Part shown: positions 13,381 through 28,300 of the stretch, in pieces
Numbering within the stretch: position 1 is the stretch's first letter
Layout: each line of letters opens with the position of its first letter
Assembly (NCBI GenBank): GCA_030533445.1
Contig: CM060080.1
Span: 11,202,717 to 11,266,716, forward strand
Source of the DNA: Cyprinodon diabolis
Lineage: Eukaryota > Chordata > Actinopteri > Cyprinodontiformes > Cyprinodontidae
Direction: 5' to 3'
Length of the DNA: 64,000 nucleotides
Made by a program: the position numbers and the translations under genes
Notes under the pieces: generated by a model
Seen by the model: only the letters and a program-made list of their open reading frames with translations
Told to the model about the DNA's origin: nothing
Database searches by the model: none

Positions 13381-16300
13381 AGTAATATAAACATATGACT
13401 GTAAATTTGACAGTTCTAACATTTTTTTTATTATATAATGATAAATATAATACAATTAGGCCTTAATTGTTTGGATTTTTCTCAATTAATTCACATTTAT
13501 CAACTTTAACCACTTTTAAAGTAGTTAATGTTAATTAAAATCAGAGTACATTTATATATGTAAAAACTAGGGATGCACGATATAATCGGCCCCCTATCGG
13601 TATCGGCCTGTATCGGCCTTAAAACTGAATATCGGACATCGGCCACCCCACCGATATTTAACCCGATATTTGATCAGCTTCTGAGTTTCTAAAGTCTAAA
13701 AAAAAAAAAAAAATACTACTTCTTCTTCCTCAAAAACGTCTTTTTTACAGACTTAAAAACTTCTAAAGACGAGGGAAAAAATATTGATACATTAAAATAT
13801 CACAATATCTTCATATGCTGATATATTGCCATTTAAAAACACCATATCAATATCTTTTACTAATGAAATATTGCTATATTACATCGTTATGCTACAAAAT
13901 CCCCCGAAAATTCACAAAATTTTGCCATATTTTTATATGTTGATATATTGACGCGGTATCGATCTATTTTACTAACAAAATCTCACAAGAACTTGCAAAA
14001 TATCACGAGAGTTTGTAACAGAACGATGAAATTTCACGAGATTTTGAAAGTAAAATAGATCGATATCGCGTTTTTAAAAATCAATTTGATATCAGCATAT
14101 GAAAATATATTTGAGTATATTATTTTTCAAAGTGTCAGAAATGGATAACAAAAATGCTATTTTCAATTACTGCTTATTTTTGTCCAGCTTTAACATCGGT
14201 ATCGATATCGGTTATCGGCCACATGAGTTTTAAAATATCGGCATATCGGATATCGGCCAAAATCCCAATATCGTGCATCCCTAGTAAAAACTTAATCTAC
14301 TTTTACTTGAATGCAGAAAAACAGACTGGATCATGGATTAGTTTAGATTAAAAAGCCGCCAACTAACATTGCTCAGTCTGTCTTCTTCCATGTGCTTCTG
14401 TAAATATTCATACTGCAAAGAGCCATTAGTTTTTCAACACTTTCAAGGTTTACTTTTGAGTGTAAACTCTGAAGCTTAGTTTAAAGGTATCATCTAGAGA
14501 GCATAAATCACTAGTTTTATAGAAGCAGAGTCAAACCTATAATATTCCTCCTTTTTGAAGCCAAACATAGCCGACTGTCTGTGGGTAACTGGGCTTAAAA
14601 TGGGTTTCTATGAAGCTTAACGTCAGCCTATAATTAGGTAATGAGTCTGAGGGAGAACACCCAGTGCAGGGTCAAGGTCTTTGTGCTCCAAACAGAGCAG
14701 GTTTGCCTCTGCTGATCCTGCAGCTGCATTCAGTGACTCTGTAATCAAACCCAAGCTGCTATTTGTGGCCTTAGGGAAGAGAGAGGACTGTAATAAATAA
14801 CCTTTATAAGGAGGAGCAACTCAAGGTGTTCAGACAAATATGGAGAGGCTCAAATTTTCATTTGTTTTACTTTCAGTGTTTGCACAAACGGACGATGAAC
14901 CTTGAGTGAACTGAACATTTCAGCACCGACAAGGAAAAACCCTACTGCTGTCAGGCTGCAGAGCTCCTGGGAATTCTCACAGGCGGATGCATTTTTTCAG
15001 GAAGCTCAGGGCGGCTGAAGTACAACACAGCAGAAGGAGTGTGTGGTGGTCTGGTGAAAGACCTGAGCAGCAGGTGTCTACAGCAACATTTAAAGAAGGA
15101 AGACCTCCCAGCAGTTTGTTCTGACTGCTGGGATTAGATAAAAAATTTAATAAAAATATGGGACCTTAAGACTAGGATGTTAACAGATGTGCTGAATCTG
15201 GAAGCTTTCTTTAAAGGGTTCATAGAATGATTCTATAGGGTATTTGGTGCTGGTCCTTAAGGTCTCTGAATAGGGTGTGTAACACTGGTTGGGCTGCATA
15301 TTTGCAGTTTTATGAGCCTTAATTCAAGCCTAGTTATAGGACCTAGAATGAAACAACAGATTTTTTTTTCCTTTTATGGTATGCTCATGAATATTTAGAT
15401 GAGCTGTGCTCTGATTGGTTGGTTTATAATGAGCGATGCTGCTGAGCAAAGACGCATCATAGCAAAAGCACTCACTCACTGAAACATCAAATTGTTGATA
15501 TGGTAGGGTGACCAGATGTCCTCTTTTTCCAGACACGTCCTACTTTTCATACCTAAAAAAATTTTGAAATGGACAATTTCAAAATCATCCGGGATTTTGG
15601 TCGACTACAGTGCAGCACGTAGTTGAAACACATGGGGCACCAAACTGAGCCGTCAGCTCCGGCGCTGGTCCAGCAACCCCGCCTGCCTTACCGGCCCCAA
15701 GCACCCCTCCTCTGGCTAAAGACGGGTGGATCATGACTCTCTGCTGAGGTCCGGTCCAGCAGTCGCCACCTCATACCCCTTGGGGCGTGACAAAAGTACA
15801 GGCCAGAACCAAATAAGGCAACATCCCTCAGTTGACATCAACTCGGTGCTTCGTTTGGATTCGCCCGTTTTATGGTGAGATTTGCAGAGAAAGGAGGTGT
15901 CGATGGGGTTTGAACTTCTCTGTACGTCCATTTCACCCACTGAACTATCAGTGTTCATCTATGACAATGGAAACTCGGTTTTGCATTCTAGGACGCCTTT
16001 AAAAACTGTCTTGATGCAAATTTTAGCCAGTTTTTTATACTAAAAGCAGTGCCCACACTGCTTTTAGTAGCACCTCTCTGCAGCTGTGGTGAGCAAACTT
16101 CAAAGGCTGCATGAATGAGACCTGTGCAGCTCTGGTCGCTGACTGGGAGCTGCTGATTGGTGGACAGAGAGTGAAATTAAACCCAAGGGAGAACAGGTGA
16201 CGTATCTTTGCAGCTTGGTTAGGGAAACGGGTGTGAAAGAAAATAGGGGGGGGGGTTGGACAAGCTTTATGGAAAATAAGGTTATGCATAAAACCTCCTT

Positions 16301-19300
16301 TGAATCATCAAAGCTGTACAACTTTTCGCATCAACTCTTCACACCCAGTAATCTCAGATTTAAACTCAAAACGTTTCTCAGGACATCTTAAAGGATGCAT
16401 GTTTTAATGGGGCCACAGAAAAGCATGAAACAAAACAAAACAAAAAAACAGGGCAAGGGATTCAAATGCATTAAGAGAGCTATATGAAGTGAAATTTCCA
16501 TTAAAAATTAAAACTATATGTCTTCCAACTGAAAATATTTATCTTTGGCTTGAAAATGTTCATTTGGATTATTGTTCAAATCAAAATAAAAAGCCCTTAG
16601 CATAGCAAAAAAATAACTCAAAATATTGTAGCTATATAAATATCTAAAAGATCAAATAAAGCTATTATTTGGAATATTAGGTCAATATACATTTATAATT
16701 TAGGAATGTTACATATTTTAAATTAAGTTAAGTTAAAATTACTGTTTCCTGTTAAATCTTAATTAGAACTCAAGAAAAACTGATAAATTTGGCTGTAAAA
16801 ATTAGAGCAAGTTGATTTGAAAAAAAAAAATTAGCAGATGAATACTGGGAACCTATCTCAATACCACTGAAGTTTTCACATTTTTGTTTTTAAAGCTATA
16901 GTGTGTAATTTTCAGCGACATCTAACGTCCAGACTGCAGACCGCAGCAACATGAACATCTCCCCCCCCCCCACCGCTTCTCACCCCCAACAGTACGACGA
17001 GCGTTACGGGACAAAATGTCTTCCACGACGTCCGCATCACCTACCTTCTCAAGTGATGAGGTTTGTTTACATAGATAATTTTACAGATAGTATTTCATTA
17101 GTCTGTGTAGGGTAAAGATTTCAGTACCGTCTCAGTTCATCTCTCTCAACTTGCCGTAGTTACTTTCGAGCGTAATGGGCGATCTCGCAATCGCTAGTTT
17201 GTTGGCTCTGCGCTGCCGTAGCGCAAAGATGTCTGCCTCCATGGCTGCGAGACCCGCTCCTATGTAATTATAAATAACGAATTCTAAGGCAACGCAAATA
17301 TTAAGGTTAAGAGGCTGAGCTCGTAGATGATGATAAATAACATAGTTATGTATAATATATTACATTTCTGACTGTATATCCCTGTAATGATTACACACTG
17401 TAGCTTTAAATAACTAGTAAAATAGAAATTTTTAAAGAAAAATATGAAATAGATCCAAAGGAGCTATCAGTAACCATGTCTGTTCAGCACATCTCATCAT
17501 TAGAATTTCTTATAGTATTATGTCTTCAGTACAGGGGCCGTAACAGGGGCCAGGACATGATCTACAGGGGCACTGGCCCCTGTTGGCCCTCGTCTAGAAC
17601 AACCCATGGCTAACATGATCCATTCCTTTTTTTCTTAGTTGGTTTCCAATCTTTCATTAATAACAACCTGTTTGCACCTGCGCAGATTTACATTCAATTT
17701 TGTTTTATTTTCCTCACAGGATTATCTAACCATCCAGAGCACAGCCTGTTTCTGTTGAAAGAAAAGGGTAAGAACTACAGATGATTTCTAACCTATTAAG
17801 TTAAAATAAAATATGAATAAAGACCTAAACAATTTTCATCCTAATAAAAAATATTTTCACGTTTTATTGAAGGCCTGTCTCATTTTATGCCAACATAAAT
17901 AAAATAAATTTTAAATGAAAATAATTTTCAAATTATTCAAGTTTAAATGGTGAACTTTGGAAACCATTTTTTTCCTATCATCTGTTCCAGAACATGTCTG
18001 TTTTTCTGTGAATTTGCTAAACAGCATTAATAATCATGTTATATAGGAGGAATCGTCACAAAAGAAGAATACCCATGGGGTATTGGGGATTTACTTTATT
18101 TGCTTTAGTGAAGTTTTTGTATTTTTCACCCCATGTGTTTCTTTTGTGGACTGATCAGCCACTATTAAAGTTAGTGTTGCACCGATACCGACACCAGTAT
18201 CGGGCCCTGATCCAGCACTAAAATGGTGGTATTGGTATCGGCGAGTACCGACAAATAGAGCAACGATACCATTTTGAGATTCAAAAGTTTATCCAACTGT
18301 CACCCATTCCAGGCAGGCAATAAAAGGTTCTACTGGATTCACTTTGTATCAGTCTTTCCTGCTTCAGAGCTGCAGCAGCAGCTTGACAAAGCCATGATGG
18401 CAATTATTTTACATCCAAGTAGTATGCAGTTCTTCATATATAAACACACACATCAATTTCAAAAAGATGGTATCAGTATCGGCCGATGCTGCACAGCCAG
18501 GTATCGGTATCTGGGCCAAAAAATGGCATCGGTGCAACACTAATTTAAGTTTTTTTCTTTTTCTCATTAAGGAAGGTGAGTTTGTTTTCTTTGACCTCTT
18601 CTCTTGATCCATTTTTACAATTTTTATATTATATATTTTTTGGGTTAAATAAAAAAATCCTGTTTTTTTTACATAAAACCGGTGCCTGACTGTCCTTATT
18701 GCTCGGCCCTGTAACCAAAGTAGAGTTATGGTAAATGGTCTGTACTTATAGCACGTTTTCAAGTGAGAGGTCTTGACCAAAGTGCTTTACATTACATTTA
18801 GTCATTCACGATCACTGAACTTCGCTCTGCAAGCCTAAACCCACCGACCAAACAGGAAATGATGAGAGGAACAAGACGGAAAGACTAAAAGATGTGCAGA
18901 TGAGATAATCTTAAGCAAAGGTAAGACTAAACAAACCTTTGACTGTTTGAAGGTGAAAAGGAAAAAGAAGTTAGTTTTATTATGAAAAGCCAGGTGAATC
19001 AATGCCCAGGCATTTCCAAACTCGGTCCTCAAGGCCCCCTGTCCTGCAGGTTTCAGAGGTTTCCTTGCTCCAGCACAGCTGATTTTAATTGAAAGCTGAT
19101 TAACAGGCTTTTGGTCTACTGCAATCATAACTAGCTGTGCTGAAGCAGAGAAACCTCTAAAACCTGCAGGACAGGGGGCCTTGAGGACCAAGTTTGGGGA
19201 TGCCTGGCCTATGTAATGAGTCATTACAGTAAACATATTTCTAGTAAGGAAAAAAGGTCGACCACTGATCGTGTTTCATGATGCACGAGGCAGAACGTGA

Positions 19301-22300
19301 TCAGCATATTTCAAGTTCCTTATTCTTGTGGTATTTCACAGGGTTTCTATTTTAAAACCCTTTGACCAGAGATGTTAGGGTTTTACATCTCCCTAAACTT
19401 CTTAGAAGAAACAGCGTACAAGTTAAATGTTTTTCTTTCTTTCTTCTAACAAATCAAATTTCTAATTCAGTAAAATATATATATATCTATTTAGATATAT
19501 CTACAATAAAAAAAAAAAGTTCAGTATTTGCTCGGGTCTCCAACCACTCTAAGACGCTGAGCTGCTAGCGGCCCTGAAAAAGAGCTTTAATCTCTGAAAA
19601 CTCTGAAAAAAGCTTAATGTCCCACACCAAAGATGGCAGCATTTTGTAACTTGATATAATTTCCTACTATTACAATAAAAATCTAAACTTAATATATACA
19701 ATCAGCCTTTATAATCTGTATTTATGTTTCTCTGTTTTTCCAGCTTCTTGTTCTTCTACTATGTTACTCTCTTCCTTCTGGTCTTGAAGAAGTGACGTGT
19801 GAAATGTTTGCATGACATTTATACTAAAGCGATGCAAGCAGAGGTGCTCAACCTGATGCTTCAACGTGGAATCCCTTGCAGAGTTGGGAAAAGCGCCACG
19901 GTTTACACTGGAAGCTTCCCTTTCAATGCTTCCTGTATAAACCAACTTTTCGCACCATTTTCTTGAACAGAATTTGCTTTGCAGTCTCCATCAGGAGACT
20001 TTTTCCTTCCACTAAACTTTTTATACAAACATTTGAATGTATCGTCAATATTTGGATTACTGAAATCATATTTGCTATATTGATTTATTTATAATTGTTT
20101 CTTTTTATACGAGGAGACTTTCTACTAAATTCCAATGAAAGGAAAACTACAGAGAGAACAAGAAGAGATTCAGAGAGGCGACACAGAGCAGAGGTCTTAA
20201 GCCTTACGATCAAAAGGATCAGAAAGCAGAGAGGAAAAAAAAGCCTGCGACATGTTGCAGCTTTAATGGAGAGCTCAAATTAAACCAAAAATAAACATGA
20301 TATAAAGCAGGAGGTTTGATAAAGTTCAACTTTTTTCTGTCCCGGATGATGACAGTAGAGACAGAAAAAAGATAAGCTCAGTCAGATAAGATGAGATACG
20401 AGGAAAATAGAAAAATCAATTCAATTCAAAAATACTTTATTGATCCCAAAGCAAACAAGATAAAAACAGACTGTGGAGGATTTATGAAAAAACATAGTTG
20501 ATGTGACATAAAATATGGTCCCAAATTGGAGAAAATGTTTGAATAAATTAAGGAAATCCCAACTACCCAGCAAACACGCACACATCCAGCATAGCGGGGG
20601 AGAAGCAACAGTGTAATTACTGTGGAAACAGCAGGAGCTCTCTGCTATGAAGCAAACTCTCCATCATGATGTTTGTGCTCTGCAGCTGAAGCGGGGGGGT
20701 GGGGGGGGGATAAAGGCATTTAAAACGACAGTCATAAATCAGTGCCACACTGAAGCAGCTATGGTTTCATCACAGTAATCCTTTTCCCTCAACGTCCAAA
20801 GTGCTTAGATATTACAAAATGGACACGTTCGCAGATAAGGAAAGATTAAAGATATCTTTAATCTTAACCTTTTTTTTTTTACATTTCTTTCAACAAAAAA
20901 ACAAAATCCAGACACATTCAGAAAAAGCTGAGGACTTCTAGTTGGACTGAGTCAGACGCTTAATGATTCAGGATGAGTCAATGTCCCCGCAGGAACAGGA
21001 GGAAATACTTTTACGTCCTTGTTCTTCACATCCTCCAAGAGGTGAGAACAACACTGCAGCCGTGCAAACACATTCAGTACAGTCAACAGCTACTCATAAA
21101 TTTATATATTGGAGCTCTGCAGGCCAGAGGGAATATTCAATGATGATCAGCATCCAATTACCTTCATCAGCTTCATTAGCCCTGATATGGACCAACCAAT
21201 AGGACACCTTAAATATCCCATCCTGTGGGGCGACAGTGGCGTTGGATGTAGGAGTTTGCCCTGAAATCGAAGGGTTGACGGTTCAAGCCCCGACTCCGAC
21301 TTTCAGTGTCGTTGTGTCCTTGGGCAAGACACTTCACCTGCATTGTCTACTGTGGTCAGAGGGCCCGGTGGCGCCAGTGTACGGCAGCCTCGCTTCTGTC
21401 AGTGAGCCCCAGGGCAGCTGCGGCTACAATGTGGCTTGCCACTATCAGTGTGTGAATGTGTGTGTGAATGGGTGAATGAATGTAGTGTAAAGCGCCTTGG
21501 TCAAGTCTCCTAACTTGAATAAAGGCGCTATATAAGTACATGCCATTTACCATCCTGTCTGAAGAGAACATACGTTTGTTACGCTGTACAATTTTTTTTG
21601 CCCTTTTTGGACCTATTTTCCAGCAGGGGTTGAGTTTAAGGATTTGGGCAAGTGGCTTTCACATTTCATTTGCCCAGAAACTATTTTCACTTGCCCAGTA
21701 TAATGTTTGATAAATATAGTTCCTAATATTCATTTTTGTATATATATCAATGAAACATGTTTGTTTTTTAAATGTTTTTTTTGTAATTCAGTAAGTTTCC
21801 AGGTTCCTGGTGTGTATATGCATGCGTCAGATAATGAACTCAAGCCTACATTACCGTGTTAACATGCTTTTCAATCCTTCCTGCACATTCTTTTCAAACT
21901 AAACTTTGCTTTAAACTGTTGTGTTAAAAATCTAAAAAAAAAACTTACTCTACTACTACTCACCAATTTAACATGTTTAGCTCTATAACATTTAAATGCA
22001 CCACTCCAATGTCAAAGAGAAAAAAATTTAATGAACATTATTTAATGTATGACCACTGTACAGAAGACTGCCATATGATAGAAATATTTACACTGTGCGC
22101 ATACAATTATTATTTTCCTAATCCCTGACTGATAAATTTTAATCTAGTGTGTATTATAGTATAGATTAAATTCATCATCCAGCTGCTGCTCTGCAGAATT
22201 CTCTTCTCAAGGAGAGAAAAATCACGCAATCTAGCGGAAAATCACGCGGCTTTTTGAAATCACGCGAGAATGTGTGCAAAACAACAAAAATGGCGCCGGC

Positions 22301-25300
22301 AACGCTTGTGGGTCGTTTTCAGCGAATGTCTGTGATTTTCAAGTAATTTTGAGTGATAAATAATTGCAATGATGGCAAAAAAAAGTTTGTACTCTCCCGA
22401 CAATAAAAACTACTTGCTCCGGGCTAACGGGCAATGGTTAACATCGAGCCCTGTCCAGTCATGTGAGAATTTTTCGATCGGGCCAACTTTCAGCCTAATG
22501 GTGGACACACCATCGGGGGGTAATGAGGTGCGATCAGCCTCTCAAGACCACCTCCCGATCAGGAATCGTGAGGCTGAGAGAAAATCAAACATGTTTGAAA
22601 TTCAGCCAGCCGTAAAAAGGTGGTCGTGGGCAAATGGCTCAGTGGGCAAACAAGGATTCTTCTTCTTCTTCCTCTCAGATGTAAACAAAGAAGCATAGTG
22701 GGGGTGCAACGAGGGAAATGGAGTTTTTTCTGTAAAATCGACAGACCGTAGTAGCAACGTTTGCTCAGCCATGTCTTTGTCCAAATACTAGAGGTTTAAA
22801 ATCACACTCATCATGGAGATTCGATTCAGTATCAATTTCCTGACCCCACGATTCGATTATTTTCGATATTCATGAATACACCAAGATAAGATTCGATTAA
22901 TTTTTTTCTTACCTTATAGGCTAGACAATGTGTCAAATTTGAAATAAATAAATGAAAGCTGTAATATCGTTATGCATTTTATTTGAGAAACAACAGCAAA
23001 TACCAGAAGTAGCAAAGTTTTGCTCAAACTAGGCCCATGAAAACCTCCTTCACTGAAAAATAATAATGCCTCCTTGTTATAGATTCTGAAAGGCCTTGCA
23101 TCAAAAAATACTGCAAACAGAAAGAGGGTAGTGGCTAAAGGAAAATAGGTTTAGTGCAACTGGAGCACCGGAATCAGAATTACGTCCAGGAGCAAATGGA
23201 TGAAAAAAGCGTCGATACTCTAGCGGACATGTCGATGCATCGGATCGTCGCCTGTTGGATCGATACATCGTTACAAAACGGTTATTTACAGCCTACCAAA
23301 TACGTCATCATCTTTTCTTTTTAGGGCTTTCGGCACAAATTGCCAAGGCAGCGTGTTTTACTCTAGTGAGCTTCATATTCCTCTTCTAGAAGTTTGGCTT
23401 CCAGATTGATGAGTCCGAGTAGCGCCATCTCACTGCGGAGCTGAGTCCCGGCGTTTTAGACCTACAGTGTGAGCAGGTAGATTGCATCAGTGCGTCGGGC
23501 CGCACAGTCTGAGAACATACATCATGAGCTGTGAACTTTTAAACCCTGCGGTTTCGTCGTACAGTCTGAGCTGTAGCTTCGTTGACAATTGAAAAAATTG
23601 TACATTGTATGCTCGGCTTAATGCTACCAGCTAAAAGTCTGTGTACTGAAGCGGTAACTGAAGGAAGGACACTTAATGTTAGCTACTTTCAGAATCAGAG
23701 AGGAGGTTTAAATGAAGTCAGAAGCTAACCTCGCAAAGGTTTGTTTTTAAATGATAAAACAGGTTTAACTGGGACTTCTCTCTCACACTGTGTGACATCC
23801 ACTCTACTCCTCATAAACGCTAGAAAATGCTGTTAATTCTACTTTAAATGACCCATTCTCTCCTTGAGTTTTGAAAGAACTTCAAAACAACTTTGACAGA
23901 TCACTGAATTTCATTATACGCCCACAGTTAAAAGGGATACGTGTAGTTTTGTAGTAGTTTTATCAGAAAAAGAAGGTGGTACTACTCACATTTGTGCCTC
24001 AACTCACAACAAGCAGTGCATCGAGGAACAAGCTGTTTGATGATGCATCCGCTCAATGAACAGGGTGGGATTTTTTCAGCGGCGATGCATTCAGTGAACA
24101 TGCAGTCTTAGCTGCCACTTAGCTGCACAACACAGCTTATTGGATTGGATGTGAAAAAGAGTCTTCAAACTCTTTACCCCGTTAAGTGTGAGTGACGAAA
24201 CTTCTGTAAGTTCATTTGAAACCACAGGATTTTAAAACTGCCAATGACCAGTCGTTGTTCTGGATTTGCTGGAATAAGTAGTTACTTGATTTCTCCTGAA
24301 CACAACGGAAAATGAAAAGCAGGGATTGGTATAAAAAGAAATCCCTGTCAGGGGCCAAAGAAATGAACAAGCACATCAATCTGGACACAAACAGGGTCTC
24401 GGTTTTTGCTTGTTTTGGAGAAATGCGTCACCCTGGGAAACTGGGAGAAGCTTGTGTTTTCTGGCTGCTTTTTCCATGCCTTCCTCAGAGGACGGCTGTT
24501 TAACTGTGGGCAAAGGTAACAAAACTAACCTCTAAATGCCAACCTAAACAAACCATGAGCTCATCTGCTATCTAGAGCAATCCTAAGGGACAATCCTGGT
24601 CTGGGTTTACTTTTTTTTCTTCCCGTTAACACAACCAAGAAAGGCCTATTGCTTTTATTAAACATTGTTTTGGTTTCTCCGTGCATTCTTTCATACTTGG
24701 GGAAAGAAGATGGTTTTTATTATTCATGCAGCATATTTTATTTTGCTGCTGATCATATTTTACTTTTGTTTTTGGTTGTTGTTTTTTTTTTTAGAAGCAG
24801 AAATGTGAATGCAGAAATTGATTCAGAGGGAGATGAACATTTCTAATAAACGAACATGTTATAATATGCAAAGGCGTGGCTCGTTCACAAGCTCATAATT
24901 TACTGGTTTATAGCTCTGTAGAATAACACACATCCTCTTTTCCAACCCAGATGTTGACACAGCTGGTATCTGATGGATATAAAATAATAATAATAAAAAA
25001 AGAAAGCCTTGTGTATTGTGCTTTGTTTGACACATAAGTTATTCAGATGTACTGCAGTCTGGAAGGAGACCCAAACTGAGCTGTTAAATTATAAAAACTG
25101 GCCAATCCCTAATCCAACGACTCTGTTCAACAGATATCCAAATTCAGCCATCTATCCTAACCTCTTATGGGAAAGGAAAAGGATGTGGATCAGTCTCTTC
25201 TTAAAGAAAAACTGCATCGGCTATCCGGTTGTGGCAGCGTAATGCTCTGGTGCCGATTTATTCTTGGCAATAGCTGTGGATTGGGGTGGATTTCAAATAA

Positions 25301-28300
25301 AAGTGTTGAGGAAATGTTGGGGAACAGTTTGGTAGTCCAAGTAGAAAATGATCCCAAACAACCAAAAGGGATTACGCTTAATAGCTAGGTTAACAATTTA
25401 GGTTCAAAACTTCTGGATTAGTTAACATTGTAGATTATTTCGGGCCCCATGAATAATCCCAACCCTGGCACTCCACAATGGCAGCCCACTGCTGCCCAAG
25501 GGGATGGGTTCAATGCAGAGGGACATTTCTCCAGTGTGCAGAAAACAGGACACAATCTTGGAATTTAGTAAATAAAATGGAATCTAGCACAAAAACATGG
25601 AATCGCAGGATATTTTATCTGGGAGAGACTTAAAGTAGTAGTCTGTCAGGTATTTTGTCCACTGACAGCTCCTGTATCTGCACTAAAGTCCTCCAAAAAT
25701 ACAAATATGGAACTCAGAGCAAAGTTTAGAGCAGAAAAATACTATATTTTATTTTATTAAATACAGCTAAAGCATTTTTACAAAACGATAGCTTTTTAAA
25801 TGTGAGATTATATGCCTTACATATCAGGAATGGTTTTTATTTAAAAAAAAATGACGGGTAAATGCTTTTAAATAAGCACATAATGCTCTGCTGAACCACA
25901 GCAATTTGTTTAACTAGTAAAAGTGAAACATCAGTCATTACATTTTGTACTTTGAGGCTATTTATGTGTTAAATATGTTTCTATCACTTCATAATTACCA
26001 ACTTTCTAGGTTAATGAATGTATTAGAATGAAATGTGAAATATTAAAAACAAAATTCAGAAAAATACAAATTGAAAAAGTGGAATTTGGTAAAACACAAA
26101 CAAACAAAAAACCAGACTGATTTCATAAGGCCGGAATTATACCTGCTTGTTGAGACAGATATAGATCACATCAACAGAGAGTCTGAGCGATCAATATATA
26201 ATCCAGTTATTTTTATTTCTATAAAACTTAATTTCTTTTTTCAGCTTGTTCTCTTTGGGTCCTTAAATGCAACACTTCAGCTGAGATGAACCATTAGCAA
26301 TAAGGAGAAAACCTCTTCTTAAGCATTATTCGATTGCAATCGGCTCACTTTGGACTAATTTAGAAAGTGTCGACTCAGAAGACAGAGGATGCCTGAAGGG
26401 AGGCCTGGAGAGATGCCTTAAGCTTAACAGGAGGGACGTCTGCGTCGCTTCAGCAGCAAAAACAATCCCAGAGCTTTAAAACAAGGTTAGACGCCGTGCA
26501 TTTGACAAGAAAAGGTTCATCATAGTTCTTCTCCACAGCTTGGTGCAAACACTTTAATCACAATAAACAGTAATATTATCACAGTGAAGGTTCTTTCTCT
26601 TCTACTCCATCACTACAACAGAAGATGCATCTTTTCTTAAATACGGATGCTAGATTAGATTGTGAAAGCCTGTTTTTCCTCGGCCTAATTTGGGTGAAAG
26701 AAAGAAGTGATAAAAGTTAAGTGTTTAAAGTTTCCTCATTCTCCTTCATTTGGTAAAACAGAAGACACCTGTTCTGAGTGTTTATCTGGCTAATGAAAAA
26801 TGTATTTCCTTGATGAAATGGAGTCCTTTTCCTCCAAATGTTGGTGTGTGAGGAAGTTTTTTGTATGCAGGGGTGGGTTGGTTCCCCTGGGAGGGTGTGT
26901 GTGTGTATTGGGAGTTATTGTATAAATAAATGTAATGGGCTTGCCCTGAGCTTTTCTCTCCATCTAAGGACATAAAATTAATTTGAACCTTTTTCTTGCA
27001 AGAAATGCCTCTTATCAGTTTCTCCACAACTTGACAAGATGAAAAGGAAGTGTTGCATCTACATATGAATAAATTAACAGCATTTCAAAAAGGAATCACA
27101 AGATACATTTAAATTACTTTGATCATTTCCATGCTTGTTTGTGTTCCTTGTGTTTCCCTCTGTTTCTATTAAACAGGTTGAATGAAAAAAGTTTTCATTA
27201 CTTTTTATCACAACAAAGTGAACAAGGAAAATATAACCAATGGGTCTGTGTCCGTCCATTGGACAGCCCAGGAACCTTGGGCAATTAATCGATAATAATG
27301 GCCAAATTTGCCCAATTTGTGTCTAATGATTCATATTTTTTAGGGTAATTTACTTCAAAGACTTCATAACCAACTTAGTCTATTATTGTTGTTTTTTTAA
27401 TTATATACATATATATATTTAAATATATATTTAAAAAAAAAAGGAAAACAATCTATTGTTTCGGCTGTATGTGTGTGTTTTTGGATTTGTTTGGTTTTTA
27501 TTTAACAGTATTTTTTTATTTGTTAATATGTCCAGTTGATCATTTTTATTTCGTTTTACATACTAAATGTAGACAAATTCCAGTTTTTTAGTTATTAAAA
27601 AAACTAAATCAGGTTTATTGTTCTTTGGGATGGAGTATGTTTAATATCATACAAATTAATTTAAGATTATCTCCCATTGATAATATTATGTTTATCTTAA
27701 TTTTTAGGACAATTTATTAACAAAATCATAACAGACCTGGTTGCAGCCATTGATATTTAATTTGAAGACACTTTTAATTCATTTCAGAGAGGAAAGCGGA
27801 AGGGATTTGCCAAGGATAAGAGTCTTACATCTCTAACACTCAGACAGCATCGCTACATCCACTCAAAAGGAGGGAAACGAGGAGAGGAAAAATGAGTGGC
27901 TTTAACAGTGCGGGGATTAGGACTCATGACCAGCTGAGTTCAGAATAGGAATCTGGGTTATGAAACTGATCCTCAACACGCTCTGCTGGCAGGCTCGCCA
28001 ACCAGGAGGGGCCTAACTCTAACAACTCCACTGATGCAATAAATGAGAACGCATTTTCCAAATGAGGGCAGGATTTTATTTTTAACCAAATATTAACTGG
28101 CTTGGATTATTTAATCTCTTCTATTGAGGCAGGAAGAGCTGGTGGGAAAATTAAGGGATGGTTAATCAACCAAATAGGACATCTAACTCAGGGCAGCATC
28201 ATCCATCAATACTCAACAGGCTGCATTGACATCAAACCCCTCTTCTTGTCAACTGGCATTACTTGTCAATAGAACATTTTTAAGCTGAACATCCAGGTCC

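Noticed and set aside
15486..15610. GGGTGACCAGATGTCCTC repeat-like segment
   Set aside because: Resembles a known dispersed repeat but has no second copy or boundaries in this window.
18700..18850. Possible SINE end (GGTAAATGGTCTGTACTTAT)
   Set aside because: Looks like a common fish repeat fragment but is too short and unbounded to annotate.
19009..19206. 8-bp target duplication at the CAGGCAT palindromic MITE
   Set aside because: The flanks (TCAATGCC and GCCTATGT) do not match, so only the inverted arms are claimed.
22369..22698. 109-codon plus-strand ORF
   Set aside because: Overlaps the right end of a DNA element and is not open in the second copy; no recognised domain.
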